Positions 12,312 to 23,816 of a stretch of DNA of 64,000 bases are shown in pieces (within the stretch, counting starts at the first letter, position 1; the number at the start of each line of letters is the position of its first letter). The stretch comes from Terfezia claveryi. Taxonomy: Eukaryota; Ascomycota; Pezizomycetes; Pezizales; Pezizaceae. The stretch lies in assembly GCA_015179025.1 (NCBI GenBank), contig WHUX01000002.1, positions 682,001 to 746,000 of the forward strand, written 5' to 3'. The notes under the pieces were generated by a model. The model saw only the letters and a program-made list of their open reading frames with translations. It was not told the origin of the DNA and did not search any database. The position numbers were made by a program, and so were the translations under genes.

Positions 12312-13120
12312 ATGGTTTCGTCCAGCACAGCCGGCAATGGGCGGCGGAATATTCCAATCCACCAAAGAACCCGTGTCAGCATTAATGTATATGATCTGCT
12401 GCCAGTGAGTAATAAGGGCCGACGGCCACAGTGACGTACAAGGGCTAATTATAACGACAGCCAGGGAAGCTTTCTACTTTCTTGTGGACAGTAGGATGTG
12501 GTCTGTTACACACTGGAGTAGTTGTCAACGATCGAGAATACGCATTTGGAGGCCATGATAAGAGGGGCGTTACGGGGGTGTACTGGATGAAGCCTCGGAC
12601 AGAGCCCCCTGGAGGAACCTTTCGGTGTCAAGTTCTTCATGGTTGGGCTTATGGAACAGAGGAAGAGATCAACCGTATTATCCTCAATGTAAGTGGTTCA
12701 GCAGTCTCCCTCTCTGTCGGTCGCTGACATTTATTTGCGTAGGCTTCAGACGAATTCCTAGGACCCACATATAATCTCCTTACGCGGAATTGCAACCATT
12801 TCACCTCATCCCTGTGCGAAAAACTTACCGGAAAAGCTGCACCGAAATACATAAATCGCGCTGCTGGAATCGGCGTCACCATTCCTTGCATTGTACCGGC
12901 AGAATGGGTAGAACCTCCAGAATGTGAAGAGCCAATTGAGAACGACTACTTCAACGAAGAGGCACGGTTGGTTGCCCGAAAGGCATCTTCAGGCCGGCGG
13001 TATAGTACAACTACCGACGAAGAAGCTGATGAGTCGAGTGGGGATGAGTGGGGAGATAAAAATACACATGGAAAAAAGCCGAATGTTGCTGGAGTTCATA
13101 TAAAGGGAAATACCACTTAA
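12312..13120 (+). CDS. PPPDE (DeSI-like) thiol peptidase domain protein
   Basis: A putative cysteine isopeptidase of 232 residues, related to deSUMOylating and deubiquitinating DeSI proteins. Exons: 12312-12404, 12461-12688 and 12743-13120, phase 0 at both introns, total 699 nt. The two catalytic residues of the PPPDE fold are visible: His48 in GLLHTGVVV and Cys124 in RNCNHFTSSLCEKL. The fold also shows VYDLLP near the start, EYAFGGHD, and the conserved Gly/Asn around GPTYNLLTRNC. After about residue 155 the tail is acidic and Ser/Thr-rich and looks disordered. The natural substrate is unknown. The promoter lies at the edge of the repeat nest, so expression could be influenced by it; that is inference only. 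Confidence 0.9.
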
Positions 13121-13572
13121 ATGCCTTGGGGGTCGGTCATTGCCCGTGACTGAAAGGGCATCAGTCAGAGGGAGTTGAAGTATTTTGGTTCGAATCAGGA
13201 CTTAGCCTGCATTCTATGGAATAGGAGTTTTTGTGCTTGTTGAACTAACGTTCGTGTTCTTGTACATATATTTTCCTTCGCAGGAGGCGTCTGTCTTTTG
13301 GCGTTGAGTCTTCATCTGTTGGCGAGTTGTTCTAGTCTCGGCCCCAGACTCGTAGAGTTGTTCCCCAATCCTTGATTTTGAACTCATGTATTGTAATTAG
13401 TTACTAGTAGTGGGTTCGAGTAGTGTAGCTTTCTTTAAACAGACTAATCTTTCCTACTTAGTCACTTGAGCATCCGTAGCCCAACAAGAACTAATTTAGT
13501 GCAGCATGCGGACCTGCGTGACGCGTTGAGATTTCATTTTCTCAACTACATTTCAGCCTTGCCCACTCTACA
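13121..13572. other. intergenic, upstream of small basic protein gene
   Basis: This is the 3' flank of the PPPDE gene and the 5' flank of the next gene. A tRNA B-box-like GGTTCGAATC at about 13186 has no matching A box or cloverleaf upstream. No gene is visible. Confidence 0.5.
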
Positions 13573-14030
13573 ATGGCCTCTTCCGAAACCCTTCTTGCTG
13601 CCTCTTCTGCCCTCAACTCCCTCCTTGCCCGCCGCCAAAAGCAAAAACGAAAATCACAGGCTGCAGGCACCATAATAAAACGCATGCAAAGCACCTCATC
13701 CTCCAAAAAGAGGAACAAGAAAGTGAAAACCTCCACGACGAAAATACTCTCAGAGGGAGAGGAAGCATGGAGGTTGAAAGATACAAAGGAGAAAAAGGTG
13801 GAAGCAAATGTGAAGATATTGAAGGAATTGGGAAAATTCGGAAAGAAGGAGAAGGTGGTGATGGACGAGGTACGTAGAAGGCAATACTTGGTACGGATAA
13901 GGGATCCGGGCTGACTGCTATGTTTATGGGATAGATTGTTCGACTGCGGAAGGAGAAAGAGCTAGCACGGAAAGGCAAGGGGAGGAAACCTGAGCCCATG
14001 AACATGGATGAAGAGGATGAGAGCGATTGA
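13573..14030 (+). CDS. small basic nuclear-type protein, unknown function
   Basis: A 130-residue protein encoded by two exons (13573-13869 and 13935-14030; intron 13870-13934, phase 0). It begins MASSETLLAASSALNSLLAR and is dominated by Lys/Arg stretches (RRQKQKRKSQ, SSKKRNKKVK). A predicted charged helix follows (DTKEKKVEANVKILKELGKF). It ends with an acidic tail (MNMDEEDESD). Splicing adds a second basic helix (IVRLRKEKELARKGKGRK), which supports the intron. The composition resembles nucleolar ribosome-biogenesis factors, but I recognise no named family. Function is not assigned. Confidence 0.65.
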
Positions 14031-14468
14031 TTTTAATTTTCTTTTGTGTAACTTTATTCTGTTCCGTGATTGTATTTTTCTCAAGGGGGCGAGATACCCA
14101 AACACTAAATGGCTTCAAACTACTATGTACGTACGTGAGCATCAATGGAGAAGTCACGCTGGAGCAGCATTAAGGCAACACATACAACTATAGGACTGTG
14201 ATAATGGTGTATAGTATTATACCACGTGTATTAGATTCAAGAAAAAGCACTCGATACAAGACCATTTTCACCTGACAAACTGTTGAAGATAAATGCCAAG
14301 TACGCCCCGAATTCCCGAGAATATTGAAAACCCGAACCCACCCATCCAAATGATGCACCAGATGTTGTTGAAGACAATGCTTTTGAAGGACCCCAAAATT
14401 GAAAACATACTAGGAAAAGGATATTTCAAACATCATGACCCTTGGTCTTCGATAGTGTAAGGGCCAAT
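14031..14468. other. convergent intergenic region
   Basis: 3' flanks of the small basic protein gene (plus) and SAH1 (minus). AT-rich, no gene or repeat seen. Confidence 0.5.
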
Positions 14469-15444
14469 CTAGTAGCGGTACTGTGCAATATGTTAGCCAC
14501 AAAGTCTGCAGTTGCAAGGTTGAATGGTCATGACGTACAAGGTCGCTCTTGTATGGACCAGCCGCGCTGATCCCAAGGTATTTCTCTTGCTTGGGAGTCA
14601 AGACCTGGAGCTTAGCTCCAACGGCAGCCAAGTGAAGCCTGGCGACCTCTTCGTCCAAGATCTTGGGGAGCACATAGACACCAACTTCAAGCTTGCCAGC
14701 AGTCTTAGCAAACTCAACGTACTTCTTAGTGAAAGCCTCATCCTCAGCCTTGTAGAGAAGGATCTGAGCAAGGACCTGGTTGGTGAAAGAGCAACTCACT
14801 AATCGAGGGTTAGCTCTGAAAAGAAAGGTTTGAAGCTTCGCTGTACTTACTAACGAAAGAGGAGTGGCCAGTAGCACACCCAAGGTTAACAAGACGTCCC
14901 TCAGCAAGCAAGATGATGTGGTTGCCGCTCTCCATGAGGAAGCGGTCAACTTGGGGCTTGATTTGAGTCACGCTCTCTGCGGAAGTTCGTTATCATATTG
15001 TCCCCTGCCAGCACTTGAAAACCATGGTACTTACTAGCATTTGCCTTCAACCAGGCAACGTCAATTTCGCAGTCAAAGTGACCGATGTCTAAATAGGTGT
15101 GAGCAGCAGAGTTTATAGAAGGGAGATGGCTTTACTAACTGCAAACGATGGCATCGTTCTTCATGACCTTGAAGTGCTCTCCAGTCAAAATATCAGTGCA
15201 TCCAGTGGTGGTGACAAAGATTTGGCCTTGAGAGGCAGCCTCGTCCATAGGAATGACCTGGTAACCAGAAACAGCAGCCTGGAGAGCGTTGATGGGGTCG
15301 ACCTCAGTGACGATGACACGTGCACCCATTCCAGAGAGAGCCATAGTACAACCTTTACCGACATCACCGTATCCAGCGACGACGGCGACCTTTCCAGCAA
15401 TCATGACATCGGTGGCCCTCTTGATACCATCTACAAGAGATTCT

Positions 15445-15476
<32 letters not shown>

Positions 15477-16462
15477 AGTGACGGAGTCGTTGACATTGAC
15501 GGCAGGGACAAGGAGCTTGCCCTCCTTGAGCATGCGGTAAAGGTGGTGAACACCGGTGGTGGTCTCCTCGGAGATACCGTAGCAGTCCTTGAGGAGGTGG
15601 GGGTACTTCTTGTGGACAAGAGCAGTGAGGTCTCCACCATCATCGAGGATGAGATTCAGCCGCTTGCCATCCTTGAACGAGGTGAGCTGCTGTTCAAGAC
15701 ACCAGTTGTATTCCTCCTCGGTCTCACCCTTCCAAGCGAAGCTGTAATTTTCGTGAGTATTGGAAATAAAAGCATTAATCGAATTTAGGGACATACACTG
15801 GAACACCTGCAGCGGCTATAGCGGCAGCAGCATGATCCTGGGTAGAGAAGATGTTGCAGCTGGTCCATGTGCACTCTGCACCAAGGGCAGTGAGAGTCCT
15901 GTAGATCTTTATTTAGTGTATGAATTAACAATTTAAAGTTAGTGGCACCCTACTCAATAAGCACGGCAGTTTGGATAGCTATGGGGTTTCCCGAGTTAGT
16001 ATATAAGCACGAAATAACTTAAACCAAACAAGAGCCGTACTCATATGAAGGCAACCAGCAATTCCTAATCCAATGCGTCAGCTTTCAGATTCCCAATTCA
16101 TTGACGGTTTACATCTCTCAACCTACGGGCACCAGCAAGAGGCTGCTCCTGGGCGTACTTTGCACGAGTGGCCATCAAACCCTAAAATGACCATAAGCAA
16201 TCCCTCTCAATTGTTTTACTGTACAGGTACTCACGGGCATTTCCTAGAAATATGCAGTTAGCATGGTTTGTATAGGGTTGGGAAATGGATTTGAATGCCT
16301 ACATTCTCAGCGAGCTCAATCTCACGACGGCCAAAGGCCGCAAGTGACTGGTTAATTACACGTCAGTATACCAGAGAGTGAAATGCGGCAAATCGCGTCA
16401 GTTGCGGAAGGGGCATTGCGTACAATATCTGCGACCTTGTATTTCTGTGCAGGAGTCGACAT
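14469..16462 (-). CDS. SAH1: adenosylhomocysteinase (S-adenosyl-L-homocysteine hydrolase)
   Basis: A cytosolic NAD-dependent enzyme that splits S-adenosylhomocysteine to adenosine and homocysteine, relieving product inhibition of methyltransferases. It has 450 residues and 12 exons: 16424-16462, 16303-16347, 16235-16243, 16127-16181, 16041-16064, 15954-15978, 15797-15898, 15140-15741, 15035-15088, 14851-14976, 14539-14798 and 14469-14480. Lengths sum to 1,353 nt and all phases match. Hallmarks are [17 protein letters not shown], the NAD loop [26 protein letters not shown] and the C-terminal DLYRY. Exon 3 is only 9 nt and encodes Glu-Met-Pro of the invariant ENEMPGLM. The last exon is 12 nt (Tyr-Arg-Tyr-stop). 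The gene is transcribed away from the VPS9 gene across a shared promoter. Confidence 0.97.
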
Positions 16463-17094
16463 ATCTGTGATTTTGAGATCTAGCCTTTGTGGTCAACGAA
16501 GTGTCTCGGTTTAAAAGAAATGGAGAGCACATACGGATTTACTATAGAAGGGGAATTGAGGGAGATTGCGGTGAATTGGGAGGACGATAAAAGTTTGAGG
16601 GGAACTGAAGGAAAGGGCAGACCTGAATAGCGAGCGGGGTGCTTGGTAAAATCCTACAGCGCAGCAGATTTTTTGTGTCACTAGGCAAGGGTCCACACAT
16701 TTCAATCAGACCGGAAAACTAACCAGATTGGCACGACAGATGTAGGTAGGAATAAACACCACAAAATCCCAATCACACGGCTAAAACACCCAAAAAATTT
16801 CTTTGCGATTCAATTTTTTTTTTTTTTTTCCGTTTTTCCTCTCAATTAGCAGTTGTAAGATCATGTGGTTGTCACCGCGCTCTTAGGCTCCATGTGTAGG
16901 CGCAATAGGCGCTGCGCGATCGCCTATAGTGCATGTGATTTATCCCTAGCTGCGTAATCTCATGAAGCAAACCATCTTGTCTCGGTGGGCATCTTGAAAT
17001 CTAACAGCCATAAACAACGGTCAACGGATCTAGATCACTACCTGAACCTGGTGACGAATAGCAAACGGCCTTTAACTTTGGCGAATCTCCATGA
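16463..17094. promoter_or_regulatory. shared intergenic promoter region of SAH1 and the VPS9-ankyrin gene
   Basis: 632 bp between divergent start codons. It carries a 16-base T tract at about 16814-16829, typical of nucleosome-depleted fungal promoters, and a GCGCAATAGGCGCTGCGCG palindromic patch near 16900. No gene is seen. Confidence 0.55.
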
Positions 17095-20000
17095 ATGCCT
17101 CTACTCAATCCCTTCCTCCGGGCTTTCTTTCGTAGCCACTTCGTATCACAATGCTCACCCGTACAGGACCATATACTGTTGGTCCCAGTCACAGAGATAC
17201 TGATCAACACTCGCGATCGTGAATCGGGAACCCTCTACTCCGAGTTAGCGGGGCAGGAAGAATTCTTAGGGAGCCATGTACTGAGGATACCGGGCGGGCC
17301 ATCTGCAAACAATGCAAGCCTGATTGGTAGCAGGGAGAGCAGGGGAAAGGCCAGGCAGTACACAACAATTAATGGACGAATGGTAGTGATTAAGGATTCC
17401 TGGATATATGCAAACAAGGGTGTGTACGCTTCATCAGCCGTCCTGGGACGAAGCTAATATATGGATGCAGGATTCCGGAGCCTAAACCATGCTCAACTTC
17501 TGAACGACCTCTGTTACTACCCAGACGTTGTCGAGCCTCAGCAATGGCTCATATACTACATATCCAAACCCCTTGTGGGATCTCTTGAACAAATCCCGCT
17601 GCTGCCAGCTCAGATTCAGACCCGAGGTTCCAAAGATCATAGATTCACGCAGAAGGCTGGCTCGTCTTCTACCGCGACTTCACCTGCGTCCTTAGCAACG
17701 GCTCGAAAGAAATCCGTGGGCTCTTTCAATGAACTCCTTGTTCTGTTCCCGCTGATAGCTCGAAGTATGCAGGCTGGTCTAGAGGATATCTATGTTAAAT
17801 TTGGGAGATCATTCGAGAAACCGCTTCCACCTTCTCCACCATCTTCTGCTGTGCCATCGATCTCTTCAACATCATCGTCAATTGCGGGCGATGAAACGGC
17901 AGGGGTATCATTTGTTACGGACAGGCTTGGAAATAATGGCTATCGGGGGATGAAGTCTGTGGTGGATGAGCGTACTATAAGAAATGCACTGGAAACATCG
18001 ATATCATCCGCTATTGAACTATTTCAGAAGGCCGAACCCTCACAACTTAGTTTGATTGCTTCGACTACGGACTTAACTGGCTCAGCGGTGGAAAGGCTGA
18101 TTGAACGTCACGTCGCAGAGCAGCTTCACGACTCTCTACTATTCCCTCGTGTATGTTCTACAAAGCGCGAAGAAGACGAAGAATTGGAGCGCAAGATCAA
18201 AACAATGGAGAATGTGGATCTTACACAAGTTGGAATCCCATATTTAGACCAAAAATCAAAACTAGGTCTTGTCAGGCGGCTCAGAAGAGGAATTGAGGAC
18301 TTCCGGAAAATTGGGTCAGCAAAGTCTCCTCATGCTATGACAGAAATTCTGTTAAAAACAGCTCAATCTCTTACTAGAATAGATGAGATCGTCCTACCGT
18401 CGGACGAGAGCGAGGGAACGAACTCCGAGAAAGAATCCCTACAAAATGGCAACACGACAATCGTTACGATGAACGCAGACACGCTAGTGTCCCTACTTTT
18501 GATCGTAGTTATACGGTCTAAGGTGCCCCATCTAAGCGCCTGTTTATCATATATGCGAAACTACGTCTTTGTGGATAATGTGGAACAAGGGGAGATAGGT
18601 TACATATTGTCAACACTTGAGGCAGTGATATATCACATCGTTCAGGATAATGATCAGTTGAGTTTGGCTAGTTCACGAAATCGAGAGCTATGGAGGTGTA
18701 TTAAGAAAGGGAATGTTGATGGAGTAAGGAAAATTTTGGAGCCCTCAGATACAGAGGATCAGATTGAAGGTTCAAGAGATGCTAGTAGTGGTGATTCTGG
18801 AAGCTCTATGGAGAATTTCAAGATTGCTGGTGAGGATTTAGAAAATGACTCTCCTAACTTGAGTGATGAAGAAGAGGCTATGAAGTCTCGCCGCTCTCGA
18901 TCACAGGGTACTTGAGGGGGAGCTGGATTCTATGCAACTCAGAAAACTACTGGAATTGGAGTAGAAGAGAATAGTGGAGGGCTGTTTGCGAAGGAAGATT
19001 TATTACTGGGCTTCCAGCAAAATGTGACTAATGTTATCCCCAAACTCGTTATACGGAATGGTGGTTGTGTGGTACCAATAGAGACTGATAGGGAAAATGG
19101 GAGTGTGGCTGAGGGAGACGAAATTGACAAAAATATGGAAATGTTATCGCTGGCTCAAAATTCAAATGCAACGTCTCCGGAGGCAGAAGAAAATAGAGGC
19201 AATCCCGTAGCCAACGCGCAAGGATCGACAGCAGAGAGCCACAATGGTTTTATACAAGGGAAGGAAAACGAACCATCTCCTTTGGTTGACGTCTTTACGA
19301 AACGCAGCCACTTTTCAGCCAGCACAAGCATGGTCAGCCTTGCAACAACAGTTAGAGACTCTCTCTCACTAAACCAACTTTCGAGAACACACACGAGTGC
19401 TAGTCATAATAGTCAAGCAGCAGATATTTTCTCGATTGAAAAGCTCTCGAGGACAAGGAATGCTAACGGAGATTCCATCCTCATGATGGCAATACAAGAC
19501 CGGCAACCGGAGGTATTTCGATACCTTTTGGACTGCCCTTATTTTCCTATGACATTCGTTGTAGACGATGATAATAATGATGGAACGTCATTACTATGCG
19601 CTGCTGTGCAGATACAAAGTATTGAGGTGGTCGAGATACTCCTTGATATGTTAATAAAGCTTCCAGAGGCTACCCTAGGGCAGTACTTTCAGAGGACCGA
19701 TAATGCAGGGAGAACTGTTGGGCATTATCTATTTCAGTGAGTGAGCACTGGGCATATATTGGATCCAAGTTCTAACCATAACTAGCACTCCTAACCTAAT
19801 AGAACGACTAGGCCCATGGATACCATGGAGGCAAAAGGACAAGAATGGGCAAACACCTCTTTTTGCTCTATGCCGGTCCTATGATCACTGTGAATATCGG
19901 GAGATGGTTAAACTGGCAATTCGAATCGCTCAGGAGAGCCAACAGGACAGTGCACCTTTACATCTTGATGAACATGTCGACAATAAAGGGAATACCCTGC

Positions 20001-21565
20001 TTCATATTGTTGGGGATCCAGTGATTCTGAAACTTTTACTGAAATGTGACTCCGAAGTCAATGCAGTGAATGATAGAGGATTTACCCCACTAATGGTTGC
20101 AAGTAAATATGGAAGGGTAGACTCTGTACGAACACTATTCGGGGATCAAAGAGTCGACATTGCCGCGAAAGAACTGAGGGGATTGACGGCGGTTGAGTTG
20201 GCAAAAGACGATGAAGTCCGAAACCGCATTGACGGTATACCATACCTTCCCAAGCCTCTGTAAAGCGACTAACTTAGGAGACCAGATCTTGTCCTGTTCA
20301 CAAACCCACCAAATCTCGATGGTAGAGTCACTGCTGTGGTCCGGTCATTCTTTGTTGAGGATGCAACCATTCGCTTTGTCATTAAGAGTGGGGCGCCTTC
20401 GGGGCAGCAGACACTTACCATCACAACCTGTAGACGGTCACTTCAGGATTTTGAGTTCCTTGCACAATGGTTGGCTTATGAAAACCCTGCGTCATGGCTA
20501 CCAGCGTTACCCGCCCCTCGAAGCCCTTTCCAAATACCCTCAAAGCCCTCAAGAGCTATTCTACGGGATATTCAGTTACGCTTGGACTTCTTTCTTCGCA
20601 CGTTACTTTCCCACTCTACCTTTTCGACTCACGAGTTGCTGTGGGAGTTTTTCCTTGTACCAGAGCTACATATCGAGCAATTAATAGATAGAAGCAAGCG
20701 GAAGACGGAAATCAGGAATGAGAATATCAGGGAAGAGTATAGTCCTGTGGAGGATATTCGAGAGGTTGAAGTTTTTGTCACACATGCCAAAGACGCTGTA
20801 CGGAGCATTACTTATGCCTTCAGGAGCATAACGCGTCGGGCTACAGTGATCCGTACCGCAATTACTGGTAAGGCCAGAAGAACTCCGCTAATCTACCAAT
20901 CCACGGCTAACATCATACCAGACCTCACGGATGCGCATAAAATGGCAAATAAGGCTATTGGCAGCCTCAAGTTTCTGGAGCAATCCGGCCACATTGCCGC
21001 CCTCAATAAGTTTTCTGAAGCAGTAGCGCCTAATGAGTCACATCCTCACACGCGCTTTGTGGAGGACCTTAGAGACATACAAGCGTCACTTGCTGGGGTG
21101 CTGGCGGCTCTTGACCGGCCAAAGAAAATTATCAGCGACATGGCTAACCTGCAGAAACAAGTCGACCGCCATATTATTTCCTTGCGGCGATCTGATCGTT
21201 GGCCCTTGGGCTTACTCGATGAAACGAGAAGCCGGATTCATGAGGAGGCTGCGGAGAAGGTCAGGAGGGTCAAGGAGGAATACCATACTAAAGCGTGTGA
21301 ACTGCGCTGGACTCAGGGAGTTGCAGCCGCAGAGCTCGCGGGGTTCCATGAGTTGAGGGAGAAGATGGTGAAGAAGGCTGTGAGGGCGTTGGCGCAGAAG
21401 TCGATATTGGCCGAGAAGGCGAGATTGGAGGCCATGAAGAGGGCCATTAGGGGGATTATGCCGGAGGGGAAGGCTAGGGTAGGACCGAGCGCGAGAAGCG
21501 CGTTTAGAAGACCGGTGGTGGAGATGGCTCTAGCCAGAGAAGTGACGGAAGTTGAGGAGGTATGA
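17095..21565 (+). CDS. VPS9 / ankyrin repeat / PX domain protein
   Basis: A probable guanine-nucleotide exchange factor for Rab5-type GTPases in endosomal traffic, about 1,410 residues. Exons: 17095-17419, 17471-18829, 18917-19736, 19786-20234 and 20286-21565, total 4,233 nt. The start at 17095 (MPLLNPFLRAFFRS) matches how fungal members begin; the ATG at 17461 lies in the first intron. Order: conserved N-terminus, a VPS9-type region around residues 340-480 (TLVSLLLIVVIRSK, FVDNVEQGEIGYILST), an acidic linker, ankyrin repeats around 690-985 (NGDSILMMAI, GNTLLHIVGDP, GFTPLMVASKYGR), a PX domain just after (TTCRRSLQDFEFLAQWL, RSPFQIPSKPS), and a helical C-terminus. A TGA at 18913-18915 interrupts the frame. 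I remove it with intron 18830-18916 (GTGAGG donor, CTAAC inside), but that acceptor (TTGAG) is poor, so a real nonsense codon is possible. The last intron's acceptor (GACCAG) gives RNRIDDLVLF. Confidence 0.87.
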
Positions 21566-22331
21566 GGTTGTTTTGTCGTTTGGTTGGGGGGACTGATTTC
21601 GATGCGAATTAGGGTGGTCATGACGACCGTAATCGGTCTTCGTACCATTGTGTGTGCAAATAGATAGAAGTTGGTAGTTTTAGTATAATATCCTTTTTTT
21701 TATGTTTGTATCACTGCTGGGGGAATGCCGTTGTTTGGGTAGGGTAAAATATATAGTCTTTTTTTTTTGGGGGGGGGAGTTTAGCTGGTCACGAAATTGT
21801 ATTTTTTTTTAATTTTATTTGTGAAGTGGGTTAAATGATACTGTATCGTAAGTTAGCCTGAAGTGGTGCGATTGTGTGTTGCGCCGAAAAAAAAAATAAA
21901 AAATAGAATAAAAAATAAAAAATAGAAAAATCCTGAAATCAGCATGTAGATGTGATATACAGATTTTTATGGAAGGGGAGAAAGAAGGAAAAGCATTCAT
22001 CATTCACATATTCCCCCCCCTTCCCCCCTCCTCCACTCGCCGCGGCCAAAAATCCCAACCTTACACACGCAGTTATCCGTACCCGTACCTGTTCCGTATT
22101 CCAAAAGCAAAACTCAGAAAAAAACTAACCTATGCCCAGGTAAAAGAAGGAAGGAAAAGAAAAGAAAAGAAAAGAATTATATCAGAGAGGAGGAATATGC
22201 ATAACGCGGTCTTTTTCTAGCAAAAACTTATTGTATATTGATGGGGTAGATGGTTTTAAACACTAGATATTACTTTTTTTTTAATTTAATCAACTACAAG
22301 AGCACTAATATCTTAATGCACACCACTCTCC
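21566..22331. other. convergent intergenic region, homopolymer-rich
   Basis: 3' flanks of the VPS9 gene and the membrane protein gene. Holds T9/G9 runs near 21761-21777 and A9 and AAAAAT repeats at 21888-21930. No gene seen. Confidence 0.5.
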
Positions 22332-22351
22332 CTACTCGTTGCCCCAGTTGC

Positions 22352-22388
<37 letters not shown>

Positions 22389-23816
22389 ATTATTATGCCC
22401 ATGCGTTGTGTACTGGTTCTGTTGCTGGGCGGGTGAGTCGAAGGAGGGTAATTGTTCAGGGTATTGCTGGTATTGGGGATAGTGGGAGTTATTATTTGGG
22501 CGGGGGGGCATGCCCTCCTGCCGGTACTTCTGGTATGCTGCTTGGGGTGTTTGGTATGTCTGTGGGGATTGGTACCTCTCGGGGGTTTGTAGTGGGCTCG
22601 TTTCTCGCAGTGGAGGGGATGGGGTATGGGATTGGTAGTACACTGGTGACCGTGATTCAGGAGTGGGGGTTTGTGGGGGTGGAGATACGCTGTGGGAAGT
22701 AGGTGAAGAGGTAAATTGAGGTATGGATTTTGTGTTTTGACGCTGAGGGGGAGGCGGAAGTGTAATGGAGTGGTGCCGTATCGTGCTTGCGGCGGGGTTG
22801 AATTGTTGAGGGTGCTGCTGCCCACCATCTGTGGTGTCGGCTGCGACGGGGATGAGGCCCATGGAGTCGGCGCGGATGGGGCTAACTGGGGAGCCGACTC
22901 GGAGGGCGATGGGGATAGGCTCGGGGACGTAAGCAGCGGGAGCTTGTGGTTGTGGTGAGTACGCTTGACCTGGGCCGGGTTCTGTGATTTGCTGGATTTG
23001 CTCTTGGTTTTGGTTGTAGTATGTCTGCTGTTGGGGCTGTTGTTGATAGGTCTGATACTGCTGAAATTGCTGCTGTGAGTATTGTTCCTCTGGTTTTACT
23101 CCCAACGCAGCTACCTCCATATTCGCAAATTCCTGGGCCTCAGATGGTGGTGATAGGTTTGTCTGGGTTTGTCGCCTTTGCTGTGTGGTTCCTACAGGCA
23201 CCACAGATATCCGCTTCCCTTCCACCACCACCTGATCGTACATATTCCTACTTGGGTCCTCATATGCCTTTAGCACCTCTTTTCCAATTTTCCGTTTCCG
23301 CATGCAGAAGAATATGACGACCCCTGTGGCGAGCAGGATTATCACTCCTCCGACAGCTATTCCGGCTATCGCGCCAGTTCCTAAGACTGAATTTTTCTTG
23401 GGGCTGGCGGTCACAGTGACGGTTATGACTATATCTATGGTGGACGGGTCGTTGCTTGTATTGTCAGGCGTCTTGACGCAGCCCTCGTCTTGACATAGCT
23501 AGAATTTGGGGGGGGGGGGGGCCATCAAATATCAGTATCCAAATGCTAGGGGACGTATGTATGTTTGATTGAGCACCTACAAAGCCATCCGGACAGCAAG
23601 TATTCCCATCACTACATATATAGTAATTGGCTTCGCCGCATATCTCTGCGTCAGTTGCCCTTTTTACGAAACTTGTGCCCTCAACCTGTAAGGTACAAAA
23701 CTTAGCTACTGATGCATGATAGTTTGAAGCTGTGCACTCACCGCCAATGAATTGATCACGCAGGGCAACGTTAGTAGACCCGCAAAAGGAAATAACACGG
23801 AAAGTAACCGAACCAT
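22332..23816 (-). CDS. single-pass membrane protein with Cys-rich ectodomain and poly-Asn tail
   Basis: A predicted type I plasma-membrane or wall-sensor-like protein of 448 residues, family not recognised. Exons: 23742-23816, 23581-23685 and 22332-23498. The signal peptide (MVRLLSVLFPFAGLLTLP) is revealed only by starting at 23816. The ectodomain is short and Cys-rich (ICGEANYYICSDGNTCCPDG, then LCQDEGC after splicing). It is followed by a Thr-rich stalk and one membrane helix (AIAGIAVGGVIILLATGVVI), then the stop-transfer FFCMRKRK. The cytoplasmic tail of about 300 residues is rich in Gln, Pro, Ser and Tyr. It ends in a run of 14 Asn encoded by a (GTT)n microsatellite on the plus strand (22353-22389). 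The architecture resembles fungal sensor-type proteins with Mid2-like topology, but this is only analogy. Confidence 0.8.
22353..22389. repeat. (GTT)n microsatellite inside a coding exon
   Basis: Twelve GTT units followed by GTTATTATTAT, read on the minus strand as consecutive Asn codons near the C-terminus of the membrane protein. Length changes would keep the frame. Confidence 0.9.

Noticed and set aside
13180..13200. tRNA B-box-like GGTTCGAATC
   Set aside because: No A box, acceptor stem or cloverleaf can be built around it.
17461..17470. ATG at 17461 as start of the VPS9 protein
   Set aside because: It lies within intron 17420-17470; the upstream exon from 17095 matches the family N-terminus and joins in phase.
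22313..22828. Alternative minus-strand frame over the membrane-protein tail
   Set aside because: Overlaps the supported frame; its Pro/Thr/His bias is a frame shadow of the Gln/Pro/Asn codons.
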